DNA from: Morinoia aosen
Taxonomy: Eukaryota; Arthropoda; Malacostraca; Amphipoda; Talitridae
Direction of reading: 5' to 3'
DNA: 64,000 bases
Assembly (NCBI GenBank): GCA_030386875.1
Contig: CM059569.1
Location: 45,919,842 to 45,983,841 of the forward strand
Notes under the pieces: model-generated
Database searches by the model: none
Told to the model about the DNA's origin: nothing
What the model saw: the letters and a program-made list of their open reading frames with translations, nothing else
Position numbers and translations under genes: made by a program
Shown here: positions 12,001 through 21,165 of the stretch, piece by piece
Layout of the letters: every line of letters starts with the position of its first letter
Numbering within the stretch: position 1 is the stretch's first letter

Positions 12001-15000
12001 AGCTCATCTTCAGAATAAAAAAAGTCCTGCTGTTCCCATGAATGCAATGCATCTGATCTCATCAGAAATTGAGCAGAAAATTTCACTAACTTTGTCAAAC
12101 TAAAAAAATAAAAGTAGACTCGTTTTCAGAATACAGCAACACACACAAGCCAATTTAGTGAATATTACTATAAAGGCATACTTTTGAAGAAAAAGCAACA
12201 TGGCAACAAATTTTACATAAAGAAAATCATGCAGAACTTGATTTTCTCAGGTTACTTAAAAATGAACACAATTTCATCTAGAGTTGAACATAATCCAGAA
12301 TTACAGACTTGCATAAACTGTGAACATGGAATATTTCTACCAGACTTACAATTGCTTAGTAAGACTGATGATATCACCAGCAGTCAAAATCCCAAGATCG
12401 TGAAATATGTACAGAATTAAAGCATTCATATCTACAAAATTGCACATGAATACACTTCATATAATAGCAAATGAACTAAAGTATCTTCAAAATAAAATGA
12501 GGAGATAATTTTTTCCACTGCAGAAGAAAGTCACAACAACTTTGCATAAAGCAGGTGCCAATATAATAACACTGAATGTTTAGCAATACCAAGTTTTTAA
12601 CTGTTAACTGACAAGACACTATACCCATGATCTTCAAAAGAAACTAGAAGTTCTCACACAAATGTATAGAGAATTGCATACAATTTCAATTTTCCTGAAC
12701 AATCAGGCATCTTTAGAAGTAGCAACTCCAAGCAAGAGAAATTAATAAAATCTCACATACTCTAAAAGAATTTTCCACACCCAGGCTGTTCTGCAATACA
12801 ATTTTTGAACCATAACATTGTTATGGGCTTCACTGAAAGCTTTCATTTCAAATTCATTTCATTTCTTCACCGAGCTTTTAGTTCAAAAATATTTAACGTC
12901 GTCAACAACATGCATGAAATTAAAACCTTAAGTGAGAGCTTCAGATCTTCCAACTAAAATTATAAATGAGACTTACTTGGGAACACGCACGATGTACTCC
13001 TTTGGAGGGGGCTGTAGAAGCAAATATAAAAAATTATCAACTATACATATCATGTAAAACAATACAATTGTTAAAATTTTGTACAATAACATAATGGCTG
13101 TTCAAAACTAGAAGCTAGTACAAATCTGTATCAAAATTTTCCATGACAAAAAAAAAAGACTCAGGTTTCATTTGATACATGGGATAAAGTTCAACTTCAT
13201 ACTCAGTGAAGAGAAAGAAAATACATTTGATGACCTTGATGAAGTGCAGTGAAACAAGGATAAATGCAAAGAAATTCATTTTACTACAGCTATGAAAAAT
13301 ATTTACTGGTAATTAAGATTCTAGAAGTAAGCTAGTTTTTGTGTTGAAAGCCTGCAAGTGTATAAAAAGAAAGTATGAATACAACACAAATGCAATACCA
13401 ATGTCCCCAGTAGCTACAAAACATTCCCAACCAATCCATAAGGATTTGTCCTTATCCTAGTATCTTGTCCAATAATTTATAGAAATTGTGTCCAAACATT
13501 CTGATGGGGGGCATGTGCTACACCATAGCAAAAAATACCGCGCTACTTGCACTTATCAAAAATTGGCAAACAATTTCCTTCATAATTTAACTGTACATTA
13601 GATTTTGACAATAAATTTTTACATTATATTCCAAATACATATTATATTTTGAATACAGCTTCTAGAATTATATGGATGTAGGAGAGTGTTATGCATGTTT
13701 TAAAAATTAAGACAAGCCAGAGAATAATTTAAATTTGGGACCTTTAAATAAAAATTTGAAAAAAATCTTGGTGCCCACTGTATTTGAGTTGGAACTATCA
13801 ACAAAACAAATATTTATATTTAGAGATGTGAGTTCAAGGCTTGGAGACAAGACATAAAATGATTAAATGCACATAAAGTAATGGTCAATATGCAGTTTAG
13901 GGGATCCACCAAAATTAGGAATTCCATTCCCAATAATCACTAAAAGAACGCATGTAAAAACGTTTTACATTCATGACATTCTGCTTGCTGATGCATTATT
14001 TTCAAATTATTCAATTTTGAAGTTGGCTTTTGCCCAACATACGCAATTCAACAACGGAAGCTAACCCCCTATTACAAACGTAAACAGGTTGGGTCGTGAG
14101 GGGGAGCCACAGTGCTTGTAGTGAAAATTATAAATAAAGGTTCTAACCCACCCACTAGGGTGACGTCCGCAATTGTGTTTACATCAGCTCCAAGATGGCG
14201 GCAACCGTACCAGGTGGTCGCCATCTTGGAGCTGATGTTAACACAATTGCGGACGTCACCCTAATAGGTGGGTTAGAACCTTTATTTATAATTTTCACTA
14301 TGAGAACTGTGGCTCCCCTTCACGACCCAACCTGTTTACGTTTGTAATAGGGGGTTAGCTTCTGTTGTTAAATTCCGCTTGGCACGAAAGCCAACTTCAA
14401 AGTTTAATAATTCGAAAATTGCGCATCAGCGAACAGAATGTCATTCATGTAAAACGTTAGGTAAACGTTGAGGATATACTGGAAATCGATTTTACACTTT
14501 TCAAATCCTAAACATAGTTACTAGATCAAAATAAACAAGTTTTCTTTCATGCACTTTCCGTCGTAAATGAGTATTTTACGAATTAGAGCGGTGGGTTTAG
14601 TTTCATCTTCGATGACGAATGCGATCAAATGAACAGCTACTCATTGATTTTTTAATTTTTATTGCTTGAATCATGGTAATAACATCAAAATAAACTACTT
14701 TTCTTCTATAGGTACACTTTTTTCGTCAAATGAATATTTTACGAGTTAGCATGGTAGGTTCAGTTTCATCTTTGATGGGCACCAGAAGCGATACTCTATT
14801 GCAGCGTTTACATTCGCCGGGCTTGATGAATTACTTCCCGCTTCAAACACTTGAGTTGTGGTAACTAATTCACCGCTATAACTCATAAAATACTTATTTA
14901 TGATGAAAAGTGCATAAAAAAAACTTGTTTATTTTGATCTAATGAAATATGTTTAGGCATCGAAAAATCAAATATCGATTCCCGGTCAACTCTCAATATT

Positions 15001-15748
15001 TACCAAACGTTTTTAAATGAGTTCCTTTAGTGATTCTTTGGAATAAAATTCCTAATTTAGGTGGATCCCCTAAACTGCATATTGACCAAAGTAATTTTTT
15101 GGGATCCAACTGGCCAAGTTAGTTCATCTGCATACTGATGGCAGAAATTGAGGTAAATCTGAAGAATATGTCAGTTATCGATTTTCTACTTTTTGGTGCC
15201 TGAACCTAATTAATTGAATCAAAATAAACAAGTTTTCTTCTATGCACTTTCCCTCTCAAATGAGTATTTTACAATTTATAGCGGTAAGTTTAGTTTCGTC
15301 TTAGATGACGAATGCGCTCAAATAAACAGCTACTCATCAATTTTCAAATTTGTGTTGCTTGAATCAGAGTAATAACATCAAAATGAACAACTTTTCTTCT
15401 ATACACTTTTTTTGTCAAATGAGTATTTAACAAGGTATAGCAGCAGGTTTGGCTTCGTCTTTGATGACAATTGCGCTGGACGCGAGTGCGCATTGCAGTG
15501 TTGCTGTCCAACGTGCTTCTTGAATTACTTGCCGCTTCAAACACTGGAGTTGCGGTAAGTCATTTACCGCCATAACTAAGAAAATACTCTTTTGAGATGG
15601 AGGATTCATAGAGGAAAACTTGTTTATTTTGATCTAATTAACTATGCTAAGGCATCGAAATTTACAACATCGACAACTGACATATCCGTCAGATTTACCA
15701 AAATTGACATCACTATACTACATGTGGTTGACTCACTTGTGAAGACAT
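2825..15748 (-). CDS. GTF2F1: General transcription factor IIF subunit 1 (TFIIF-alpha / RAP74), 12 coding exons
   Basis: Coding exons in gene order: 15748-15737, 13011-12977, 11929-11795, 11370-11221, 10605-10435, 8316-8207, 7862-7722, 6762-6651, 5397-5219, 4599-4536, 3746-3618, 3038-2825. They sum to 1452 nt, giving 483 residues plus a stop. All introns are GT-AG and every phase joins correctly. RAP74 pairs with TFIIF-beta, binds RNA polymerase II and acts in preinitiation-complex assembly, start-site choice and early elongation in the nucleus. Recognised parts are the N-terminal dimerisation region (EYIVRVPKN at 9-17, YGINIKKYKADDQPWLL in exon 4, GAFEAYPVEEWYNFQPI in exon 5), an acidic/Lys-rich disordered linker (about 185-412), and the C-terminal winged helix (about 416-483, RRYLVRKPMTT...KKTG...MYLSLK). 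Human RAP74 is 517 residues, so the length fits. The 5' UTR and promoter were not located. The introns are rich in tandem repeats, several of which copy the splice junctions. Confidence 0.95.
3031..3190. repeat. Three tandem copies of the exon 12 acceptor, about 70-bp period
   Basis: TCGCTGTG occurs with the splice boundary at 3038/3039 (real), 3109/3110 and 3178/3179. AGTGGTGATTAA follows two of them. On the minus strand each reads ...CACAG|CGA. Confidence 0.8.
3452..3592. repeat. Minisatellite, four about 35-bp units (intron 11)
   Basis: Units of the form AAATTGTGAG(C/T)CAAACCAGA then TGGAGTGCC. The last unit runs up to the exon 11 donor region. Confidence 0.8.
3618..3746 (-). CDS. GTF2F1: TFIIF-alpha coding exon 11
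   Basis: 129 bp, acceptor CTTTGAACAG, donor GTACTGAG. Residues 370-413: ESSQRNADILKRKLAENPDG, LMPANKKQRSDGPSAPPAPV. The basic KKQR and Pro-rich segment precedes the winged helix, as in RAP74 of other animals. Confidence 0.88.
3765..3865. repeat. Short degenerate repeats with GATCACGGGATTAGTGGCA
   Basis: GGGATTAGTGGCA-like words recur about four times in 100 bp of intron 10, close to the exon 11 acceptor. Confidence 0.6.
4160..4430. repeat. Degenerate minisatellite, about 65-80 bp units (intron 10)
   Basis: AAATTCTTAATGA...CTAATTGTGT...AAGTAAATA is repeated about four times with indels. Confidence 0.6.
4536..4599 (-). CDS. GTF2F1: TFIIF-alpha coding exon 10
   Basis: 64 bp, acceptor GTCTCTACAG, donor GTAAGTAC. 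Residues 349-370: DSSSDMSDSSDDEKPKTKDG plus K. A Ser/Asp-rich stretch with likely CK2-type phosphorylation sites (inferred from composition only). Confidence 0.88.
5015..5225. repeat. Three tandem copies of the exon 9 donor region, about 78-bp period
   Basis: GGGCAA...GTGAACATGAACGATTC...CTCACCT occurs with splice boundaries at 5218 (real), 5142 and 5062. The minus-strand donors read GTGAGC, GTGAGC and GTGGGC. Confidence 0.85.
5219..5397 (-). CDS. GTF2F1: TFIIF-alpha coding exon 9
   Basis: 179 bp, acceptor ACTTGTTTCAG, donor GTGAGCTT. Residues 289-349: PEHEDDEKVTKDLAGVEEDS, ALKKLLNSDDEDEENNED, and a closing run of six lysines. Acidic/basic disordered linker. Its donor region is triplicated. 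Confidence 0.92.
5960..6195. repeat. Tandem duplication, about 118-bp unit (intron 8)
   Basis: CAAACACACC(G/A)CAGCAAG... through ...TTGGCAC(A/G)AAAGA(T/C)TCTT and GAGCAAAAAC is present twice. Confidence 0.75.
6385..6500 (+). repeat. Dispersed repeat R, copy 1
   Basis: GGCCTACCTAACTCAGCT...CCCTGGGA...CTAATTCCCGTAGATACAA. Related copies lie near 15975-16085 and 39815-39905 in the same orientation. Unknown class, no ORF. Confidence 0.65.
6525..6695. repeat. Duplicated 3' end and donor of exon 8, 111-bp offset
   Basis: A 43-base block (GAATC.TGACTCACTCAGAG...GTATTCAT) at 6526-6568 repeats the block at the exon 8 donor with about three mismatches, including an intact GTGAGTCA. Confidence 0.9.
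6651..6762 (-). CDS. GTF2F1: TFIIF-alpha coding exon 8
   Basis: 112 bp, acceptor TTCTGTGCAG, donor GTGAGTCA. Residues 252-289: GKNRKRDDGESGTDCEEESD, then EYDEGAEHEYVSEDSS (human ...DDGDFEGQEVDYMSDGSSS). Part of the acidic linker. Its 3' end and donor are duplicated 111 bp downstream. Confidence 0.9.
7380..7755. repeat. Four tandem copies of the exon 7 3' end and donor, about 91-97 bp period
   Basis: Boundaries are at 7721 (real), 7630, 7533 and 7441. The 7441 copy has the same CAAACAAG|GTAAAGTAATCC as the real junction. The other two keep GT (GTCAAG, GTGATG). Spacer sequence (TCTAATTACAG.ACC...AAATGAA) is also repeated. Confidence 0.88.
7722..7862 (-). CDS. GTF2F1: TFIIF-alpha coding exon 7
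   Basis: 141 bp, donor GTAAAGTA. The acceptor is taken at CATGCAG|TATTTCAG|CTG. The upstream AG is needed to keep frame (residues 205-252: VFQLSEMDDWMSDKDSDDDG..., then a Lys-rich tail). Using the second AG, 8 bases on, would give a stop within the exon. LSEMDDWM fits the conserved short motif before the acidic linker. The 3' end and donor occur in four tandem copies downstream. Confidence 0.88.
8207..8316 (-). CDS. GTF2F1: TFIIF-alpha coding exon 6
   Basis: 110 bp, acceptor TGTGTGTGCAG, donor GTACAGTT (a weaker donor). Residues 168-205: RDKIMNYFSVMYQKKLRNED (human NKVLNHFSIMQQRRLKDQD), then an acidic run and KKKAAAK. Confidence 0.92.
8625..8850. repeat. Minisatellite, about five 51-bp units (intron 5)
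   Basis: Units CAAAACTTGACTCAATAC...AGCCAGG repeat with substitutions and one shortened unit. Confidence 0.75.
8851..10434. other. Intron 5 remainder, nothing recognised
   Basis: AT-rich intronic sequence. A weak 37-bp repeat of AAACTCACC at 10394-10434 sits at the exon 5 donor. Long frames here are not protein-like. Confidence 0.5.
10435..10605 (-). CDS. GTF2F1: TFIIF-alpha coding exon 5
   Basis: 171 bp, phase 2 to 2, acceptor CCATGTCTAG, donor GTGAGTTT. Residues 111-168: FKGIREGGVSDNVAWYVF, DGAFEAYPVEEWYNFQPI and SLNAEEAEKEFER. This is the most conserved block of the dimerisation domain. Confidence 0.96.
11221..11370 (-). CDS. GTF2F1: TFIIF-alpha coding exon 4
   Basis: 150 bp, phase 2 to 2, acceptor TCACCCGCAG, donor GTGAGGCC. 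Residues 61-111 include GSEFGREQRDEARRKRYGI and ADDQPWLLSVK, strongly conserved in RAP74 (human SEFNRKLREEARRKKYGI, EDQPWLLRVNGK). Confidence 0.95.
11795..11929 (-). CDS. GTF2F1: TFIIF-alpha coding exon 3
   Basis: 135 bp, phase 2 to 2, acceptor CATTCACAG, donor GTGAGTGA. Residues 16-61: NSKKKYHMMRFHNANGVNF then NWNSAKMERE, aligning with the human segment after VPKN. The acceptor and the first bases of this exon are duplicated in the upstream intron near 12035. Confidence 0.93.
11925..12095. repeat. Duplicated exon 3 acceptor region, about 106-bp offset
   Basis: GCTGTTCC.(T/A)GAATGCAA...CTCATCAGAAATTGAG.AG then AAAATTTCAC.AACTTT occurs at 11922 and 12029. The second copy has lost the AG at the splice boundary (CATGGGAACAGC on the minus strand). 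Confidence 0.85.
12096..12976. other. Intron 2, nothing else recognised
   Basis: AT-rich intronic sequence without a supported feature. Confidence 0.5.
12977..13011 (-). CDS. GTF2F1: TFIIF-alpha coding exon 2
   Basis: 35 bp, acceptor TTCTACAG, donor GTAAGTCT. Encodes PPPKEYIVRVP plus two bases of a Lys codon (residues 5-16). This is the conserved first beta strand of RAP74 (human EYVVRVPKN). Confidence 0.92.
13883..15087. mobile_element. Long palindromic foldback element with nested insertion
   Basis: Terminal inverted repeats start GGTCAATATGCAGTTTAGGG and match in reverse complement at the other end. The 8-bp direct repeat AAAGTAAT flanks both ends (13875-13882 and 15088-15095). Without the nested element at 14460-15004 and its target copy, the host is about 650 bp and nearly one continuous palindrome centred near 14206 (arms share AGCTAACCCCCTATTACAAA, AACCTGTTTACGTTTGTAAT and CTCCAAGATGGC). 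No ORF. Sits in TFIIF-alpha intron 1. Confidence 0.88.
14460..15004. mobile_element. Foldback element A, nested in the palindrome
   Basis: 545 bp. Starts GGTAAACGTTGAGGATAT and ends in a matching inverted end (...CAATATTTACC). Flanked by AAACGTTA (14452-14459) and AAACGTTT (15005-15012), an 8-bp target duplication with one difference. The interior has further inverted repeats (AAATAAACAAGTTTTCTTTC / CTTGTTTATTTTGATC). Non-coding. Confidence 0.85.
15152..15699. mobile_element. Foldback element B, sibling of A
   Basis: 548 bp. Ends GGTAAATCTGAAGAATATGT and, in reverse complement, GGTAAATCTGACGGATATGT. Flanks GAAATTGA / AAAATTGA (8 bp, one difference). The interior parallels A (AAATAAACAAGTTTTCTTCT, GATGACGAATGCGCTCAAAT, CCGCTTCAAACACTGGAGTT). 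It ends 37 bp before coding exon 1. Confidence 0.88.
15737..15748 (-). CDS. GTF2F1: TFIIF-alpha coding exon 1 (MSSQ)
   Basis: Twelve coding bases, ATG TCT TCA CAA, then donor GTGAGTCA. It joins exon 2 in phase 0 to read MSSQPPPKEYIVRVPK, matching the usual RAP74 start, which is why this ATG was chosen. An AG two bases upstream of the ATG (TCTTCATCTGCAG|TC) suggests either a very short exon with a further 5' UTR intron or a continuous UTR. Confidence 0.75.
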
Positions 15749-17895
15749 GACTGCAGATGAAGACTTGTAAGTAATATCTTATGAAACACCTGCCCACAAA
15801 ACAAAGATTAAATTAGATGTTAGTTTAAGCCTCCCTTATGGCAATAAAGGCATTCCAAAGAAACAAAAGAGGAAACAGTAAGTTGAGAGAAAGAAGTTTA
15901 TGAAACAAGATAAAAGTAAAGAAGAAGGTTATATGTGCAGAAAAACAGAATAGCAGTACAAGGACAATCCTACATACAACAAAAAAACATTTAATTCATA
16001 CAAAAGGAAGGCCTTCCAAACTTTCAGCTCAAGACCTCACATTTTTTAACCCCTGGGAGGTACAAACAAAAAATTATAAGGGATGGTAGTTAGATGCTCT
16101 AAATCTGAAAATCCCTCATTTCACATGCAGCACAAACCAATGTGACCCAGGCAAGTTGCACCACATTTCACAGAGTACACACTACACTTGCATGTGCCAG
16201 CAGCAGTCAACACAAAAAAAACTACCATAACATCAAGCCACAGTAAGAATTGTGAATTACATGTAATAGCAAACATAGAAATTTTTTTGAAATTTAACAT
16301 TCTAAGTTACAGACTGGGCTATACAAACACTATTCAAACTAAATTTTTTTCCTCTTTAAGAATTTTTGATGAGCAAGATTCAGAACCATCATGACCAATA
16401 CATTAAACTTTACTGAAAATTGGTATAGATGAAGTAGCCTACAAAAGGCTAAATTTAAGAGAATAAATAAATTGGCAACTCATGTCAACCCTTGAATTTA
16501 ATTCCATGAAGTTAACAATTGATAGACATGATAGACTTTCCACAGTTGATAGGCTATCCACAAACATCTCAAAAAATAGTTAAGTTCATCATCACCGAAT
16601 TTAAAAAATTTATGTCCTTGAAAGGTAGCAAACATTAACAAATACATTTTTATTGAATCGATTTTATTGATTTGATTTTTTTTGAAATAGCCTAATCATT
16701 TTTCTACAACGCTAGACCGAACCGACCGAAGAAAATTGTACTATATGATAAACCAGTTAACAAGAAACACAAAAGTTTGAACCAATAGAACTGGCGTTTG
16801 TGTTTTGAACCAATAGTACTTGATATCAGGTTCTCAGCTCTTCTAGAAGAATAAACACTCAACCAGGTTCAAAAACCAATTACGGCCTACACGCTTCTGC
16901 TACCTCTGATGTAACTTCTGCAAATGTCTGTACTCGTAGAGCATCTAGAGGAGGTTCCCACGAGTCAGGCTATTTCTACCCTAAATTCACAAACGTTTCC
17001 CAACAAAAACATTTTTAGGCCAAAACATCAACATACGTGAATGACTATGGTAATGAGTTTTCAAAAAAACTACTAGTTAAATTTAATTTCTAATAAATTA
17101 CGTTGAAAAATTGGCATGATGTATTGATTTAGTTGCAATACCAAACACAAAATGACTCCAATGTTTCGTCACCAATGAAAAATATTAAGCAAGGATTTAA
17201 ATAGCAAATAGAAAATAAATAACAAATTCCAAAATTAGTAACCTACAGTAAATATTTCAAAATTAAATATTACATTGGTATATTGTAGCCTGAGATTTTT
17301 CATCAATCATCAAGCCACTCGTCATATACAAATCATCGAAACTTGTATTGTGATCATGGGAAAAGTTTATTGAAATTTGACTTTAGGGATGGAATCGGAA
17401 ACTGCTGTTTCTTGGAAATAATAATGTTAGAATACAGCAACTTCCATGGGGAGTTTGGGGCTCAAAACTTTCATGGTTTCGTTTATTTAGGAATATCTTA
17501 AAAGGTTTTGTGAAATTGATTTATGTTATTTGAAATTGTATTACATTATATATATTCGTTAGAAGCTATCAGCTTGATATAACAGATTGGGGGAGGAATA
17601 TAAATAGAAAAATATCCGGGGTTTCAGTCAAACTTTTACTTAACGGTATATATTATAAAAACTGAAATACACACTGGAGAATACACATTGATGAATATTG
17701 TGTTCCAGTTTGCTTATCAAAAAATCAAAAGATGTTTGATACAAATATTTCTATATTGAAAAATTGGACCACGTCAGCTTAAGTTCATTATTCCAAGGCT
17801 TCAATTTTGAAATAAAAAACAATGAGCTCTACAATTAACACGGTTAGCAAATAGCATGGTTGGCAAGCAAACCAGTAATCTAAAAATGTAAATTA
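15749..17895. other. Upstream flank of TFIIF-alpha; dispersed repeat R copy at 15975-16085
   Basis: AT-rich sequence upstream of the start codon on the minus strand. It must hold the 5' UTR or its intron, but no promoter motif is convincing. Bases 15975-16085 resemble repeat R (AAAGGAAGGCCT...CCCCTGGGAGG). Confidence 0.4.
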
Positions 17896-17899
17896 GTTA

Positions 17900-19350
17900 T
17901 AATGAGTTTGTTAGGTAACTTGTGTAGTTCCTGGGTCTCTCGTCACTGCCACTACAACTAGTCCCTATACTATTAATACGGACACCGCGCATCGACTCGT
18001 CACTCTGAGCAGACCAATGATCTGGAAACGAAACTATAGTTTGATACTTCGTATAAAGCCCGAAGCACGAGCTACTAGGGCGAATGTCGGGCAACTAGAC
18101 ATTACACCCAAATCTACCAATGGCAGGACAAGATGCTTTCCCAACACATCCAAGCCGAGACCTATATCAGGTGAATGCTCTGCTCAGCGGCTGCATTCAA
18201 TACCCTTCACTCTGCAGTCATCACAATAAATCCAAAGCCAAAACTCCTCACTCTACTCGCTCTCCCTCTACTGCTCGGTTCAATAGTCACGACCTCGAGC
18301 TTGGTGTTAGTAAGAGGACCAAACTTCACTCCACCTTGATGACGCTTACAGCTTGCCCTGCTCTAAGGAGCAAGAAAAACTTTCTATTCCCCTGGTATAG
18401 CCAGAATCAATTTTAGTCTATTCGCCCGCCATACTCTAAGGAGCAAAGTCCGCGCTCTCTCTACTGGCATGGCCAGAGACAACTTCATTACCGTCTCTGC
18501 ATCTCAACCCTGACTAAATAATACTGCATAAGCACAAGCCTGGCTAAAGCACACACTCTTGCCCCTCACTGAAGGCTCTAATCAATCTCCCATGATCTTT
18601 GGAGCTAGGCAAGTGCTCCTTTGACAAATACTTTTTACTAGCACGATCGCAGCCAAGCGCTTCTCCATGAACAAATCCTCACCGAGGGCCCCCTTCGCTA
18701 TATCCGAACGACTACAGATCATGCATGGTCTACTCTCGGTATTTTGGACTCAATGCCCAGCATTCCTACAACCTGGTGTGTGCCGGAGCACACTCTCGCT
18801 ATCCACGTTGCGGCTAACGCTCTCCTGTAAGACCCTGACCTACACCGATGTTGGCGTAGCTACAATTTCAATGTCACTCAACATGACATCCAGTAACTCA
18901 AGCTAGGTCTCGCAACCGGCAACGCTAACGTGTCCGTATTGGAGGACGTAACTTCTTTGCAGACTTCAAAAAGACTTTGTGACTTATCTTCGCTGAGCTC
19001 GGTCCATAATCCTATCTGCTGGCTTGAACAGAAAGGTACCTCTTACAAAATCTCTTTATTGCCGTTATTTTCCGGCCAGGTACTGTTTGAGCTACTTGAA
19101 TGTTTGATCACAAAACCAGGGCTCTCAAATACGGTTGTAATTCGTTCTACACCAAGGCTGCTGTACCTATTCGGTGGATGTAACTCTACATAAGCTTGAA
19201 AACTAAATGTGTAACTATAATACACATTACTCTCGACCTTTTTGAGTTGACTTCTGCAAAGACCGAGGCGAGCAGAGATTACCATGTAAACTCGACTAAG
19301 TCGGGTGCCACAGAAAACATTTTGACATCACTGACATCCCCTAATATCGG
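17900..19350. other. GC-richer block of unknown origin
   Basis: About 1.4 kb is visibly richer in C and G than both sides. Frames on both strands are broken every 60-100 codons and none resembles a known protein. A loose about 80-bp repeat (CTCTAAGGAGCAA...GGCATGGCCAGA) lies at 18360-18490. It could be a decayed element or regulatory DNA. Confidence 0.35.
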
Positions 19351-19538
19351 AACTAATGATAACATAAGAAGGAAATAGAGACAGTATTTAAGCCTATATT
19401 GTCCCTTTCATCAAATTTAGCTTTTCAAGAAGGTTAATTTTTGTATTCATTAGTTAGCTGTACATCACAACAATGAAGCAACGACTATTAACTTCCGTAA
19501 CTTAAAACAGCAACCTATTACAAATGGAAACCACATTG

Positions 19539-19542
<4 letters not shown>

Positions 19543-19594
<52 letters not shown>
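19543..19594. repeat. (AT)n microsatellite
   Basis: About 50 bases of perfect AT dinucleotide. Confidence 0.97.
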
Positions 19595-19596
<2 letters not shown>

Positions 19597-19679
19597 ATAT
19601 GCCTGGCAAGCACTGCTTGGCAAACATATATATGATACCTTGGTATGAATATGATTTCCACGTATAATACCTGTCAACC

Positions 19680-19960
19680 ACCACCGAACCACACAACACT
19701 CGACACAACCAAAGCCTTCACGCGGCGCGGCGTGGTGTGTGAGGGCCGGCACAGGTAAGGGGCAGGTAACTTTCCAGGGCCTCGAAATCTTCGTCCAGTT
19801 GGTGTCTGTAGGCCGTGGAGTGAGGGTGTGGCAAAAAACTTGCAGCTCCAGCTTGTGTCTCGCCGCTCACTGTTGAGTAAACACGTATTCGTAAGGTGAG
19901 GTGATTCATGGAATATACCTTATGAGATTGTTGTGTAAGCAAACTTTAGAGACCGTAGCT
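19680..19960. other. Small CpG-rich island, possible promoter or first exon
   Basis: CGCGGCGCGGCG-type sequence at 19720-19735 is followed on the plus strand by CACAG|GTAAGG, a good donor context. A 74-codon minus-strand frame (stop at 19718) also crosses it. Either could be an untranslated first exon. Nothing decides between them. Confidence 0.25.
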
Positions 19961-20867
19961 AGCCGTAAATAGGCTGATTTTGTCGTAATAAGATGGTAAC
20001 AAATTCTCTCATACGCGGTCTGTTACAAATCCGTACTGATGAGGTCTTCAGGGAAAGTTGCTATTGATTTCATCGGTCCATTTTCCTTACATTTGCAGGT
20101 GAATTTCTTCAGTTTAAATTGATGTTATTTTATAAAATGAGTGAATAATTATTACTTGAAGTTTTCAACTGTAACTTTTCCAGAAGTTATGACTTAAAAA
20201 ATTTGTTTCGAAAGTGAGACTTTTATTTTCACAATCATATCTGTTTTCCCATGTAGATGAAAACAAATCGCACATCAGCTTGAGGAAAACAATAATTTTT
20301 TCTTTTTGTATTTCATATTTTGTGTTTTGATAAAATTCAAGGTATCTGTGCTCGTTTTTAATTCAAATTCAGTGCAAATATGAATAAATCTTGTGATTTC
20401 CCTGGTTTCTTTCACACCCTCAAATCCAGTGATGCATGGCAAGAATTTTCTTTCTGTTATTTACTATCGCATGAGGAGCTAGAGCATCCGTTTTCTTAAT
20501 AGAAGATTTTATCCACTCATATAATTTTCAGGACGATTTTCCATGAATTTCAGTGGGATTTATTCGTGAGATTGATACTTCATCTCTCTCTCGAGACTTA
20601 TAATTGATCTTTCTGAAAATCCCCTCTTCAATCTGTGGTGGAAATAATTTTTTCTAAATGCTTACTGTGAGTCATTATATGTTTAATGATCACTTTTTTT
20701 AAAATTAAAAGATGTTCTTCCTAAAACTCCACTTCCAATTCTCTTCGGCAGGATCTTCCTATAAATCCTCATTTAAATCCTCCAAAACAGGGTCATAAAT
20801 ACTCAGAATCATTCGCAGGTTCTATTAATTGATCTCTAAAATTCAGTCAGATAGAAACATAAAGATC

Positions 20868-21165
20868 AACGTACACAAGACATGAAGAAAAATAGAGATA
20901 AACATAAAACAATATGAAGACAAACATAAAACATAAAGATGAACATAGAGATAACATAAAAAAGAATAAAGATTAACATTAAACAACGTAAGATAAACGT
21001 AGAACAATATAAAAATTAACATAAAACAATATTAAGATAAACATAAAAACAATATAGAGATAAACACAAAGCGATATAAAGATAAACCTAAAACAATTTA
21101 AAGATAAACATAAAGCAGTATAAACATGAACATAAAACAGCATAAAGATAAACACAAAGATGTTT
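20868..21165. repeat. Minisatellite, about 20-27 bp units (GATAAACATAAAACAATAT)
   Basis: About a dozen degenerate units of AAAGATAAACATAAAACAAT over 300 bp. Confidence 0.85.

Noticed and set aside
19718-19942. 74-codon minus-strand frame as a first coding exon of TFIIF-alpha
   Set aside because: The ATG at 15748 already gives the expected N-terminus. This frame has no matching residues and ends in a stop, not a donor.
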